From: Deltaproteobacteria bacterium
Lineage (GTDB): Bacteria; Myxococcota_A; UBA9160; PR03
Direction of reading: 5' to 3'
Assembly (NCBI GenBank): GCA_035063765.1
Contig: JAPSFT010000015.1
Span: forward strand, 1 to 64,000
Length of the DNA: 64,000 nt
In this document: one piece after another, positions 13,683 through 23,123 of the stretch
Layout of the letters: the number at the start of each line of letters is the position of its first letter
How positions within the stretch are numbered: position 1 is the stretch's first letter
The notes under the pieces: model-generated
Told to the model about the DNA's origin: nothing
Databases searched by the model: none
What the model saw: only the letters and a program-made list of their open reading frames with translations
Position numbers and translations under genes: made by a program

Positions 13683-16600
13683 CTACCCGTCGCGCAGCTG
13701 GACCGAGACCACCTTCGAGACGCCCTTCTCCTCCATCGTCACGCCGTAGAGCACGTCGGCGATCTCGATCGTCGCCTTGTTGTGCGTGATGACGAGGAAC
13801 TGCGACTGCGCCGACATGTCCTTCACGATCTCGTTGAAGCGCCCCACGTTGGCGTCGTCGAGCGCGGCGTCCACCTCGTCGAGCAGGAAGAAGGGCGAGG
13901 GATGGACCTGGAAGAGCGAGACCAGCAGCGCAAGCGCGGTCAGCGTCTTCTCGCCGCCCGAGAGCAGGTTCACGTTCTGGAGCCGCTTGCCCGGCGGCTG
14001 GGCCAGGATGTCGACGCCAGCGTCGAGCACGTCCTCGGACTCGGTCAGCGAGAGGCTCGCCTTCCCGCCCCGGAACAGGCGCGGGAAGTTCTGCTGGAAG
14101 CGCTCGTTCACGGCCTCGAAGGTCTCGCGGAAGCGCTTGCGGCTGGCGCGGTTGATGCGCGCGATCGCCTCGCGAAGCTGCGCCACGGTGTGCTCGAGAT
14201 CGCCCTTCTGCTCGCCGAGGAAGCGCTGGCGCTCGGCCAGCTCCTCGTGCTCCTCGATGGCGCCGACGTTGACCTCGCCGAGCGACTGCATGCGCCGGCC
14301 CACTTCCTCGAGGTGGCGCACCCGCTCCTCGCGCGGGCGCGTCGCCCACTCGGCGTCCGAGCGCGAGAGCCCGACCGGCTCCGGCGCCTCGCCCTCGCCC
14401 TCGCCCTCCTCCGCCGCCGCCGCGACGCCTTCCGCGCCGGCCTCCCCGGCCGCCGGCTCGATCGCGACGACCGGCTCACCGGGCGCCGGCGGCACCCAGC
14501 CCGCGAGCTCGAGCTGCCAGCGATCGCGCACCCGCTGCTCCACCTGCTCGAGGCGCAGCTCGCGCTCGCGCAGCTCGAGCTCGGTCGCCTGCACGCGCTC
14601 GCGCCGGGCGAAGGCCTCGCTCCGGAGCTGGCGCACCTCGTCCTCGCGGGCGCGCACCTCGGCGGCAGCCGCCTCGAAGCCGTCGCGGGCGCGGTCGGCG
14701 GCCTCCCGGGCGGTGTCCTCCGCGCGCAGCCGCTCGGCGAGCCGGCCGCGCGCCTCCTCGCTCGAGGCCGCGAGCTCGGCGCGCCGGGCCTCCATCTCCT
14801 CGATCTCGCGCTCGCGCCGGGCGATCCAGCCCTCGGCCTCGCGCGCTGCCTCGAGGGCGCGCCCCCGCACCTGGGCGGCCCGGTCGCGCTTCTCGGCCCG
14901 GGCGGCGTGGCCGACGCGGCGCTCCGTGAACGCCGCGTCGCAGCGTTGGAGATCCCGCCCCGCCTGCCCGATCCGGGTCGAGAGCGCGTCGAGCGCGCGC
15001 TGCGCCTCGCCTCGCTCGACGCGCTGCGACTCGAGCCGGCGGGCCAGCGCCTCGCCCTCGAGCTCCAGCGCCTCGCCCTCGGCGACCAGCTCGGAGCGCT
15101 CCGCGCTGCGGCCGTCCTGCGCCTCGAGCGTGGCCTTCAGCCGCTCGCGCGAGCGCTCGAGGTCCTTCTCGTGGCTCGCGACCGCGAGCGCTGCCGTGTG
15201 GTGGCGGTTGCGCAGGTTGTCGAGCTCGTCGGAAGCGTGCGCGAGCTCGGCCTCGGCCTCCCCGTGCGCCGCGACCAGGGCGGCGAGCTCGGCCTCGAGC
15301 ACCCCGACCTCGCGCTCGAGGTCACGCACCTCGCGCGCGCGGGCCAGCACGCCGCTGCCGCTCGCGCTGCCTCCCGTGAGCACGCCGTCGGGCGAGAGCA
15401 CGTCGCCGCCGGGCGTCACGAAGGTCGCCGGCAGGCCCCCCCCGCCGTAGACCTTGCGGACCTCGCCGAGGTCGGGAACCAGGTAGACGCCGCCGAGGAG
15501 CGTCCGCGCCACGGCCTCGTAGCCGGCCTGGACGCGGACGTGCTCGAGCAGCGGGGCCCCGAGCGGGACGAAGCCGCGCGCGCGCGGCACCTCGTCCCCG
15601 GCGTCGAGCACGAAGACGGCCCGGCCGGCGCCCGCACCGCGCACCTGCGCGAGCGCCGCGAGCGCCCCCTCGAGCCCGCTCGCGACCAGCGCCTCCGCGC
15701 GCTCGCGCAGCACCGCCTCGACCGCCCCCTCGGCCTCGGGGTCCACCTCGAGGACGTCGCGGACGAGGCCCCGCAGGCCGTGCGCCGCGCGGACGCCCTC
15801 GCCCTGCTCGACCAGGTGGCGCGTGCCCCCACCCAGGTCCTCGGCACGCTCCAGCACCTCGCGCAGCGAGCCGAGCCGGGCGCTGCGCGCCGAGGCCCGC
15901 TCGCGCGCCTCGCGCAGCCGCTCGCTCGCGCTGCGCAGCGCGAGCCCGGCGCGCTCGTGGCGCAGCGTCGCCTGGCGCAGCGCCGCCATCAGGCGGTCGC
16001 GCTCGCCGAGCAGGTTGTTGAGTCCCTCCTCGAGCCGCCGCTGCTCCTGCCCGGCGCGGCTCGCCTCGCCCTGCTGGACCTCGATCGCCTCGTCGGCGCT
16101 GCGCAGGCGGCGGGCGATCTCGTGGCGGCGGTCGCCGAGCGCCGCGATCCGGTCCTCGCCGCGCGCGATCCCGGTGAGCACCTCCACGAGCCGCGGGTTC
16201 AGCGCCTCGCGCTCGCCTTCGAGGCGCCGCAGCGTCTCGCCCGCCTCGCGCACCTCCGCCTCCGCCTGGGCCAGCGCCGACTCCTCGGTCGCGAGCTGCG
16301 CCTCGAGGTGCGCCAGCTCCTCGGCGGCGGCGCGCTCCTCGGCCTGCGCGGCGGCGAGCTGGGTGCGCAGGCTCGCGCGCTCCTCCTCGCGCGACTCGCG
16401 GGCGAGCGCCAGGGTGTCGCGTTCGCGCTGCTCGTACTCGATGCGGCTCTCGAGCTGCTTGATCTCGCCGCGCAGGGTGAAGAGCGCTTCGCTGCTCGCC
16501 ACCACGGCGCGCTCGCGCTCGGCCAGCTCGAGGCGCACGCGCTCGAGCCCGGTCTCGCGCTCCGCCAGGCGCAGCTCGCCGGCCTGCACCTCGTCGCGCA

Positions 16601-17360
16601 GGAGCGTGAGGCGCCGGCCGGCGGCCTCGACCTCGGCCAGCAGCTCGCGCCGGTCGTCGGCCGCGAGCGAGAGCTCGAGCAGCTGCACGCGCGCCTGCAG
16701 GCGCTTGTAGCGCGCCGCCTTGCGGGCCTGGCGCTCGAGCGAGGCGATCTGGCGCCGGATCTCGGCCAGCACGTCCGACACGCGCAGCAGGTTCTGCTCG
16801 GTGGCCTCGAGCTTGCGCTCGGCCTCCTGGCGGCGCGCCTTGTACTTGCCGATCCCGGCCGCCTCCTCGATCAGGTGGCGCCGATCCTCGGGCCGGGCGG
16901 AGACGATCGAGGCGATCTGGCCCTGCTCCACGATCGTGTAGCCGCGGGTGCCGATGCCGGTATCGCGGAAGAAGTCGTGGACGTCGCGCAGGCGGCAGGG
17001 GGTCTTGTTCAGCAGGTATTCGGACTCGCCGCTGCGGTACAGGCGCCGGGCCACCTGGATCTCGGGGTAGCCGGCGAAGGCGGCCGGCGCGCGGCCCTCC
17101 GAGTTGTCGAAGGTGAGGACCACCTCCGCCATGCCGATCGCGCCGCGCAGCTCGGCGCCGGCGAAGATCACGTCCTCCATGCCCTTGCCGCGCAGGCGCC
17201 GCGGGGCCTGCTCGCCCATGCACCAGCGCATCGCGTCGACGACGTTCGACTTGCCGCAGCCGTTCGGGCCGACGATCCCCGTGATGCCCGGCCGGAAGCC
17301 GAGCACGGAGCGGTCCGCGAAGGACTTGAAGCCCGTGATCTCGAGGGACTTGATGCGCAA
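13683..17360 (-). CDS. smc: Chromosome segregation ATPase SMC
   Basis: Condenses and segregates the chromosome with ScpA and ScpB, which are not in the window. The 1225-residue protein has Walker A GPNGCGKSN at 31-39, two long coiled-coil arms around a hinge (about 520-680, with the glycine-rich TGGSASGSG stretch at its end), the ABC signature LSGGEK at 1133-1138 and Walker B LLDEVDAALDD at about 1157-1167. A Pro/Glu/Gly-rich insert (about 955-1000) interrupts the second arm before the head, unlike typical SMCs. The start is TTG, with a GAGGT ribosome site five bases away. Confidence 0.97.
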   Translation of the reverse strand: MRIKSLEITGFKSFADRSVLGFRPGITGIVGPNGCGKSNVVDAMRWCMGEQAPRRLRGKGMEDVIFAGAELRGAIGMAEVVLTFDNSEGRAPAAFAGYPEIQVARRLYRSGESEYLLNKTPCRLRDVHDFFRDTGIGTRGYTIVEQGQIASIVSARPEDRRHLIEEAAGIGKYKARRQEAERKLEATEQNLLRVSDVLAEIRRQIASLERQARKAARYKRLQARVQLLELSLAADDRRELLAEVEAAGRRLTLLRDEVQAGELRLAERETGLERVRLELAERERAVVASSEALFTLRGEIKQLESRIEYEQRERDTLALARESREEERASLRTQLAAAQAEERAAAEELAHLEAQLATEESALAQAEAEVREAGETLRRLEGEREALNPRLVEVLTGIARGEDRIAALGDRRHEIARRLRSADEAIEVQQGEASRAGQEQRRLEEGLNNLLGERDRLMAALRQATLRHERAGLALRSASERLREARERASARSARLGSLREVLERAEDLGGGTRHLVEQGEGVRAAHGLRGLVRDVLEVDPEAEGAVEAVLRERAEALVASGLEGALAALAQVRGAGAGRAVFVLDAGDEVPRARGFVPLGAPLLEHVRVQAGYEAVARTLLGGVYLVPDLGEVRKVYGGGGLPATFVTPGGDVLSPDGVLTGGSASGSGVLARAREVRDLEREVGVLEAELAALVAAHGEAEAELAHASDELDNLRNRHHTAALAVASHEKDLERSRERLKATLEAQDGRSAERSELVAEGEALELEGEALARRLESQRVERGEAQRALDALSTRIGQAGRDLQRCDAAFTERRVGHAARAEKRDRAAQVRGRALEAAREAEGWIARREREIEEMEARRAELAASSEEARGRLAERLRAEDTAREAADRARDGFEAAAAEVRAREDEVRQLRSEAFARRERVQATELELRERELRLEQVEQRVRDRWQLELAGWVPPAPGEPVVAIEPAAGEAGAEGVAAAAEEGEGEGEAPEPVGLSRSDAEWATRPREERVRHLEEVGRRMQSLGEVNVGAIEEHEELAERQRFLGEQKGDLEHTVAQLREAIARINRASRKRFRETFEAVNERFQQNFPRLFRGGKASLSLTESEDVLDAGVDILAQPPGKRLQNVNLLSGGEKTLTALALLVSLFQVHPSPFFLLDEVDAALDDANVGRFNEIVKDMSAQSQFLVITHNKATIEIADVLYGVTMEEKGVSKVVSVQLRDG

Positions 17361-17441
17361 CCGGGACCTCGGCCCCTACGGCGGCTCGGAGCGCTCGCCG
17401 GGTCGGGGGACGCCGGGCAGGAGGGGGGGCGGGGTACGCAC

Positions 17442-17471
17442 TAGGTACCACCGGCGGCGGGCCGTTGGCAA
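17442..17471 (-). promoter_or_regulatory. Possible smc-ftsY promoter
   Basis: Minus strand TTGCCA (17466-17471), 18-base spacer, TACCTA (17442-17447). It lies in the 115-base gap between the ABC-exporter gene and smc, giving a leader of about 75 nt. Both hexamers are imperfect, so this is a candidate only. Confidence 0.35.
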
Positions 17472-17475
17472 GCCC

Positions 17476-19377
17476 TCAGACCGCTTCGCGGGCTTCGCCG
17501 CCGGCGGGCGAGCCCGTGTGCTCGTGCTCGAACTGGAGCCGGTAGAGCCGCCAGTACGCGCCGCGCCGGGCCAGGAGCTCCGCGTGGCTGCCCGACTCGA
17601 CGAGCCGGCCGCGATGCAGGACGTGGATCGTGTCGACGTCCTGGATCGTCGAGAGCCGGTGGGCGATGACGATCGCGGTGCGCTGCGCGAGCAGCGCGTG
17701 CAGGCCCCGCTGGATCGCGAGCTCGGTCTCGGCGTCGACCGAGCTCGTCGCCTCGTCCAGCACCAGGAGATCGCCGCCGTGGGCGACCGCGCGCGCGAAC
17801 GAGAGGAGCTGGCGCTGGCCGGCCGACAGATCGCTGCCGCGCTCGCGGAGCTCGCTGTCGAAGCCCCGCGGCAGGCGCGCGAGGAAGCGATCGGCCTCCA
17901 CCAGGCGCGCCGCCCGCTCGACCGCGGCGCGGTCGAGGTCGGGGCGGCCCAGGGCGACGTTGGAGGCGACCGTCCCGCTGAACAGGAAGACGTCCTGGAG
18001 CACCGTCGCGATGCGCCGGCGCAGGTCGTGCTGGGGGATCTCGCGCAGGTCCACGCCGTCGAGCAGCACCCGGCCCCGGGTCGGCTCGTAGAGCCGGGTC
18101 AGGAGCTTGATGACCGAGGTCTTGCCGGCGCCCGTGGCGCCGACCAGCGCCACCCGCTCGCCGGGCGCCACCCGCAGGTCGAGGTCGCGCAGCACCCAGT
18201 CCTCGCCCTGGTAGGCGAACCAGACGTGCTCGAAGACGACCCCGCCGGTCGGCGTGCGGGCGGGCGCCGGGGGCGCCGGGGGCGCCGGCGCCGCGGGCGT
18301 CGCCGGGTCGCGCACCGCCGGCTCGGTGTCGAGCAGGTGGAAGATCCGCTCGCAGCTCGCCATCGCCGACTGCATCACCGAGTACTTCGCCGAGAGATCG
18401 CGCAGCGGCAGGAAGAAGCGCCGCATCCAGTCCATGAAGACGTAGAGCGTCCCGAGCGTGAGGCCGCCGCCGATCACCAGCGTCGCGCCGTAGCCGATGA
18501 TGACCGCGGTGGCGAGGCCGTTGGCGATCTCGACCGCCGCGAAGAGCGCCGCGTCGTAGCGGATCGACTCGAGCCAGGCGTCCCGGTGCTCCGCGTTCAG
18601 GGCCTCGAAGTCGCGCTGGTTGCGAGCCTCGCGGCGGAAGAGCTGCACCACCTTCATCCCGGTGATCGTCTCCTGGATCATCGCGTTGATGCGCGCGATG
18701 CGGACGCGGACCTTGCGGAAGGCCTCGCGCACCCGGGCCCGGAACACCAGGGCGGCCGCAGCGAGGAGCGGGACGACCAGGAAGGCCACCAGCGCGAGCC
18801 GCGGCTCGACCAGGAACAGCACCACCGCGAAGCCGGCCATCTTGAGCACGTCGGTCACCAGGGCGACGATGCCGGCCGAGAACATCTCCGAGAGGTTCTC
18901 GACGTCGTTGGTGGCGCGCGTCACGAGGCGGCCGACCGGGTGGCGGTCGAAGAAGCCGAGGTGCAGCGCCTGGAGGTGGGCGAAGACGTCGCGCCGCAGG
19001 TCGCGCATCGCCGCCTGGCCGGTCTTCGCCATCAGCACCGCGTGCAGGAACTGGAGCGCGGCCCCGAGCGCCATCGCGAGCAGGTAGAGGCCGGCGAGCC
19101 AGGCGAGGGGGTCGATCGCGCCGGGCGGGGCCAGGAGCCAGCCGAGGCGGCCAGCCTCTGCGCCCTCACCCTGGACGCGATCGAGGCCCGCCTTGACGAG
19201 CCAGGCGGGCGCCAGCTCGAGCACGAACATCGGCGCCGTGAGCAGCAGCGTGGCGGCGACCTGGCCGCGATAGGGCGCGACCCAGCGCCAGAGCCGCGCC
19301 ATCAGCCGGGCGTCGTAGGCCTTGCCGAGCACCTCCTCTTCGTGGAGGGCGTCCTGCGCTCGTGCCGCCACGCTCAC
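17476..19377 (-). CDS. Half-ABC exporter, catalytic partner of a heterodimer
   Basis: 633 residues: an N-terminal six-helix exporter domain (about 30-350) and a nucleotide-binding domain with Walker A VGATGAGKTS near 415, signature LSAGQRQ, and Walker B LLVLDEATSSVD near 539 with the normal catalytic glutamate. A Pro/Ala/Gly linker (about 355-385) separates the two domains. It starts at a GTG that overlaps the stop of the neighbouring half-transporter (GTGA). The pair resembles MdlAB/BmrCD/TM287-288-type heterodimeric exporters, in which only one of two ATP sites is fully active. The substrate cannot be read from sequence; lipids or drugs are typical. Confidence 0.9.
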   Translation of the reverse strand: MSVAARAQDALHEEEVLGKAYDARLMARLWRWVAPYRGQVAATLLLTAPMFVLELAPAWLVKAGLDRVQGEGAEAGRLGWLLAPPGAIDPLAWLAGLYLLAMALGAALQFLHAVLMAKTGQAAMRDLRRDVFAHLQALHLGFFDRHPVGRLVTRATNDVENLSEMFSAGIVALVTDVLKMAGFAVVLFLVEPRLALVAFLVVPLLAAAALVFRARVREAFRKVRVRIARINAMIQETITGMKVVQLFRREARNQRDFEALNAEHRDAWLESIRYDAALFAAVEIANGLATAVIIGYGATLVIGGGLTLGTLYVFMDWMRRFFLPLRDLSAKYSVMQSAMASCERIFHLLDTEPAVRDPATPAAPAPPAPPAPARTPTGGVVFEHVWFAYQGEDWVLRDLDLRVAPGERVALVGATGAGKTSVIKLLTRLYEPTRGRVLLDGVDLREIPQHDLRRRIATVLQDVFLFSGTVASNVALGRPDLDRAAVERAARLVEADRFLARLPRGFDSELRERGSDLSAGQRQLLSFARAVAHGGDLLVLDEATSSVDAETELAIQRGLHALLAQRTAIVIAHRLSTIQDVDTIHVLHRGRLVESGSHAELLARRGAYWRLYRLQFEHEHTGSPAGGEAREAV

Positions 19378-21224
19378 GGCTGTGGGTCCCGCGTGGCGTC
19401 CGGGTCCGCCGCGTGCTCGGCGGCGTGGTCGAGCGCCGCGCCGAGCTCGTCCTCGAGCGCCTGCTCCCGTGCCAGGCGCGCGTAGAGCCCTCCCTGCGCC
19501 AGGAGCGCCCCGTGCTCGCCGCGCTCGACCACCCGCCCCTCGTCGAGCACCACGATCCGGTCCGCGTCCCGCACGCTCGCGACCCGGTGCGAGATCACGA
19601 TCACCGTGCGCCCGGCGAACACCTCGCGCAGGCCGCGGCGGATCGCGGCCTCGGTCTCGGCGTCCACGCTCGAGAGCGTGTCGTCGAGGATCAGGATCCG
19701 GGGGCGCAGGGCGAGCGCGCGGGCCAGGGTCGCCCGCTGGCGCTGGCCGCCCGAGAGCATGACCCCGCGCTCGCCGACCAGCGTGTCCCAGCCGTGCGGG
19801 AGGTCCGCCACGTCCTTGGCGAGCTGGGCGCGCCGGGCAGCCTCCAGCACCGTGGCTCGCTCCACCTCGGCGAGCCCGTAGGCGACGTTCTCGGCCAGCG
19901 ACATCGAGAACAGGAAGCCGTCCTGGGGCACCATCGCGATCGACGAGCGCAGCGCGCGCAGGGGGATCCGGTTGGCGTCGATGCCGTCGAGGAAGAGCTG
20001 CCCCTCCGGCACCTCGAGCAGGCGCGGGATCAGCGCGGCGAGCGTGGTCTTGCCGGACCCGATCGGGCCGACGACGCCCAGCACGCTGCCCGCCGGCACG
20101 TGCAGCGACACCTCGCGCAGCGCCTCCTCGCGGCCCGCCTCGTAGCGGAAGGAGAGCCCGCGGAACTCGATCTCGCCGCGCAGGCGCTCGACCGCCACGG
20201 CGTCGGGGCGGTCGGCGATCGAGGGCACCACGGAGAGGATCTCGTCGATGCGCTGCAGGGCGGCGCGCCCGCGCTGCACGAGCGCGAAGACCCAGCCCAT
20301 GATGAAGGTCGGGAAGGTCAGCTCGTAGACGAACATCGCGAACGCGAAGAAGGTCGCGACGTCCATCTGGCCGGCGGCGATGCGATGGCCGCCCACGAGC
20401 AGCACGATCCAGGTCGCCGCGGCCGGGAGCATGCTCGCGATGGCCGGCATCGCGCCGTTGACCCGGATCAGCCGGACCTGCGCCCGGTAGAGCCGCTCGT
20501 TGGCCTCCTCGAAGCGCGCCGCCGTGGCCGCCTCCATCGCGTACGCCTTCACGGCCGCGATCCCGGCGATCGTCTCCTGGAGCTGCGAGCCGAGCCCCGC
20601 GAGGCCCTCCTGGGCGTCGAGGTTGCTGCGGTGCATCGAGCGCCCGAAGCTGCGCGCGATCACGACGAAGAGCGGGTACGGGATCAGCACCAGCGCGGCC
20701 AGCAGCGGGTCGAGCGAGAACATCGCGACGAGCACGAAGCCGTAGAGGATCGGCGTCTGCAGCACCGAGAGCACGCCCGGGCCGAGCATCAGCCGCAGCG
20801 AGCCCAGGTCGTTCACGCAGCGGCTCATCAGGTCGCCGGTGCGCCAGCCCTGGAAGAAGGACTGCGGCAGGCGCTGGAGGTGTGCGAAGAGGTCGTTGCG
20901 GATCTCGTACTCGATCTCGCGGGCGGCGTCGAAGAGGATCGTGCGCGAGCCGTAGCGGAGCGCTCCCCGCGCGAGCGTGGCCACGACCAGCGCCCCGCAG
21001 CGGCGCAGGATCTCGGCCTCCGGAAGCCCCTGCTCGACCGCCCGGATCGCCCACGCCACGAGCATCGGCACGCTCGCGAAGGCGGCCGCATAGCCGAGCG
21101 TCACGGCCGAGCCGAGGAGGTAGCTGCCGCGGTTGCGGCGCAGGTAGCCGGCGAGCCGGCGCCAGCCGCCGGGCGCCGGCGCACCCGCCTCGAGCGCGCC
21201 GGCCGGATGCGCCGCGGCGCTCAC
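19374..21224 (-). CDS. Half-ABC exporter, partner with degenerate ATP site
   Basis: 616 residues: a six-helix membrane domain (about 35-340) and a nucleotide-binding domain with Walker A GPIGSGKTT near 388, signature LSGGQRQRATLARAL and Walker B ILILDDTLSSVD near 510. The catalytic glutamate after Walker B is aspartate, the known hallmark of the degenerate subunit in heterodimeric exporters. The start is a GTG overlapping the glycosyltransferase stop by four bases, and the stop overlaps the start of the second half-transporter, so the three genes form one coupled unit. Confidence 0.9.
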   Translation of the reverse strand: MSAAAHPAGALEAGAPAPGGWRRLAGYLRRNRGSYLLGSAVTLGYAAAFASVPMLVAWAIRAVEQGLPEAEILRRCGALVVATLARGALRYGSRTILFDAAREIEYEIRNDLFAHLQRLPQSFFQGWRTGDLMSRCVNDLGSLRLMLGPGVLSVLQTPILYGFVLVAMFSLDPLLAALVLIPYPLFVVIARSFGRSMHRSNLDAQEGLAGLGSQLQETIAGIAAVKAYAMEAATAARFEEANERLYRAQVRLIRVNGAMPAIASMLPAAATWIVLLVGGHRIAAGQMDVATFFAFAMFVYELTFPTFIMGWVFALVQRGRAALQRIDEILSVVPSIADRPDAVAVERLRGEIEFRGLSFRYEAGREEALREVSLHVPAGSVLGVVGPIGSGKTTLAALIPRLLEVPEGQLFLDGIDANRIPLRALRSSIAMVPQDGFLFSMSLAENVAYGLAEVERATVLEAARRAQLAKDVADLPHGWDTLVGERGVMLSGGQRQRATLARALALRPRILILDDTLSSVDAETEAAIRRGLREVFAGRTVIVISHRVASVRDADRIVVLDEGRVVERGEHGALLAQGGLYARLAREQALEDELGAALDHAAEHAADPDATRDPQP

Positions 21225-21961
21225 CGGCGCACCCAGTCCGCGACCCGCTCGCGATCGAGCCCGAGCCGCCAGGCCGCGAGCGCCAGCGCGTGGCGCCCGA
21301 AGGTCCGCAGGACGCCGCGCCGCAGGTAGCGCCGCGACGACGTCGCGACCGCGAGCGGGAGCTGCGCGAACCGGCCGCGGCGGCGCAGGGCGCGGACGAG
21401 GTCGAGGTCCTCGAAGATCGGCACGGCGGGGACCCCGCCGATCGCCTCGAGCACGCCGCGCCGCGCGAAGAGCGCCTGGTCGCCGTAGGGCAGGCCGAGC
21501 AGGCGGGCGCGCACGCGGGCTCCCCACTCGATCACCGCCATCGCCGGCGGGCGCGGCTCGTAGCGCAGTCGGAAGGCGCCGCCTGCCACGTGCGGGTCCG
21601 AGAGAGCGCCGCGGACGGCGCCGGCCCAGCCGGCCGGCAAGCGCGTATCGGCGTGAAGGAACACGACCGCGTCTCCTCGGCTGGCCCGCCAGCCCGCCTC
21701 CTGCTGCCGCGCCCGCCCGGCCGCTGCGGACAGGACGCACGCACCGGCCGCCCGGGCGCGGGCCACGGTGGCGTCGCGGCTGCCGCCGTCGACGACCCAC
21801 ACCTCGATGTCGCGATCGCCCGTCGCGAGCGGGGCCGGCTCGCGCGCGCACGTCTCCGGGGAGATCGGTCCGCCCGCCGCCCCGGCGCTCGCGATCGCGG
21901 CCTCGACCGAGGCGGCCTCGTCGAGGGTCGGGATCACGACGGCGATCCGCACCGGGCACAC
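21221..21961 (-). CDS. Family 2 glycosyltransferase (TIGR04283-like)
   Basis: 246 residues with a GT-A fold: IAVVIPTLDEAASV at the N-terminus, WVVDGGSRDAT near 73-83, and the metal-binding FLHADTRLP. The overall pattern, including GGAFRLRY and GDQALFARR, matches the TIGR04283 group whose founding members lie in arsenosugar gene sets, but no arsenic genes are nearby. A roughly 20-residue insert separates the first two motifs. The start is a GTG at 21961; an in-frame GTG three codons later would remove MCP. It leads the operon with the two ABC half-exporters and is divergent from purM. Confidence 0.85.
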   Translation of the reverse strand: MCPVRIAVVIPTLDEAASVEAAIASAGAAGGPISPETCAREPAPLATGDRDIEVWVVDGGSRDATVARARAAGACVLSAAAGRARQQEAGWRASRGDAVVFLHADTRLPAGWAGAVRGALSDPHVAGGAFRLRYEPRPPAMAVIEWGARVRARLLGLPYGDQALFARRGVLEAIGGVPAVPIFEDLDLVRALRRRGRFAQLPLAVATSSRRYLRRGVLRTFGRHALALAAWRLGLDRERVADWVRR

Positions 21962-21974
21962 GGTAGCCGACCGG

Positions 21975-22004
21975 TTGACTCGGGGGTCGCCGCTCTTCTA
22001 TCCA
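21975..22004 (+). promoter_or_regulatory. purM promoter, leaderless arrangement
   Basis: TTGACT (-35, 21975-21980), 18-base spacer, TATCCA (-10, 21999-22004). The purM GTG begins six bases after the -10, exactly where transcription should start, and there is no Shine-Dalgarno sequence in between. This is the classic layout of a leaderless mRNA. Confidence 0.6.
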
Positions 22005-22010
22005 TCCCGC

Positions 22011-23123
22011 GTGTCCCCTCCCGGCGCCCACGACGACGAGACCCGCGGCGGGAGCGCCCCGGCCTACGCCCGCGCCGGCGTCGACCTCGACCACGACGAG
22101 GGCTTCGTCTCCGACATCGCGAAGATCGCGCGCACCACCTTCCGGCCCGAGGTGCTCTCCGGGATCGGCGGCTTCGCGGGCCTGTTCAAGACCCCGGACC
22201 GCTACCGCGAGCCGCTGCTCGTGGCCAGCGCCGACGGCGTGGGCACCAAGCTCGCGCTGGCGGCCCGGCTCGGCCGCTACGACACGGTCGGGATCGATTG
22301 CGTGGCGATGGTCGTGAACGACCTGGTCGTGCAGGGCGCCGAGCCGCTCGTGTTCCTCGACTACGTGGCGATGGGGCGGCTCGACAAGAAGATCGCCGAG
22401 GACGCCCTGCGCGGGATCGCCGAGGGCTGCCGCCGCGCGGGCTGCGCGCTGCTCGGCGGCGAGACCGCGACGATGCCCGGCATGTACGGCGAGGGCGAGA
22501 TCGAGCTGGTCGGCTTCGGCGTGGGCGTCGTGGAGCGCGACCGGGTGATCGACGGCTCGACGATCAGCGACGGCGACGCGCTGATCGGGATCGGCTCGAA
22601 CGGCCTGCACAGCAACGGCTTCTCGCTGGTGCGGAGCATCGTCGAGGAGGGCCTGGCCACCGGCCGGATCGACCTGCTCGCGCAGAACGAAGAGCTCAAC
22701 GGCTCGCTGGCCGGTGCGCTGCTCGCGCCGACCCGGATCTACGTGAAGCCGGTCCTGAACCTGGTGCGCGACTTCGAGGTGAAGGGCCTCGTGCACGTGA
22801 CGGGGGGCGGCTTCCCGGGCAACCTGCCGCGCGTGCTGCCCAAGGGCGTGCGCGCGCGGGTCGACCTGGGCTCCTGGCCGCGCCCGCCGATCTTCGACTG
22901 GCTCCAGCAGCTCGCCGAGCTGCCGGAGGGCGAGATGCTGCGGGTCTTCAACTGCGGCATCGGGATGGTCGCGGTGGTGCCCGCCCTGCAGAGCCACGAC
23001 GTCCTCGAGCGGCTCCAGGGGCTCGGTGAGCGCGCCTACCTGATCGGCGCGGTCGAGCGGCGCAAGCCCGACGAGCCCGACGACCCCTCGATCCGCTTCG
23101 TCCGGCCGCGGCGCGCGGGCTGA
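22011..23123 (+). CDS. purM: Phosphoribosylformylglycinamidine cyclo-ligase (AIR synthetase)
   Basis: Fifth step of purine synthesis: ATP-dependent ring closure of FGAM to AIR. The 370-residue protein has the conserved FKTP...PLLVASADGVGTKL segment (59-81), MVVNDLVVQGAEPLVFLDY (100-118) and GGETATMPGMY (149-159). The N-terminal 15 residues are extra but short. The GTG start lies directly behind a promoter-like pair of hexamers. The stop TGA shares its last base with the ATG of the next gene, so the two are coupled. Confidence 0.96.
   Translation: MSPPGAHDDETRGGSAPAYARAGVDLDHDEGFVSDIAKIARTTFRPEVLSGIGGFAGLFKTPDRYREPLLVASADGVGTKLALAARLGRYDTVGIDCVAMVVNDLVVQGAEPLVFLDYVAMGRLDKKIAEDALRGIAEGCRRAGCALLGGETATMPGMYGEGEIELVGFGVGVVERDRVIDGSTISDGDALIGIGSNGLHSNGFSLVRSIVEEGLATGRIDLLAQNEELNGSLAGALLAPTRIYVKPVLNLVRDFEVKGLVHVTGGGFPGNLPRVLPKGVRARVDLGSWPRPPIFDWLQQLAELPEGEMLRVFNCGIGMVAVVPALQSHDVLERLQGLGERAYLIGAVERRKPDEPDDPSIRFVRPRRAG

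Noticed and set aside
13782-17444. Open frame of over 1200 codons antisense to smc
   Set aside because: In very GC-rich DNA stop codons are rare in the opposite frames. The translation is repetitive and Arg/Leu/Ala-rich, and SMC on the other strand is unmistakable.
18240-18320. GGCGCC-rich tandem repeat in the ABC-exporter gene as a regulatory repeat
   Set aside because: It encodes a Pro/Ala-rich linker between the membrane and ATPase domains and stays in frame.
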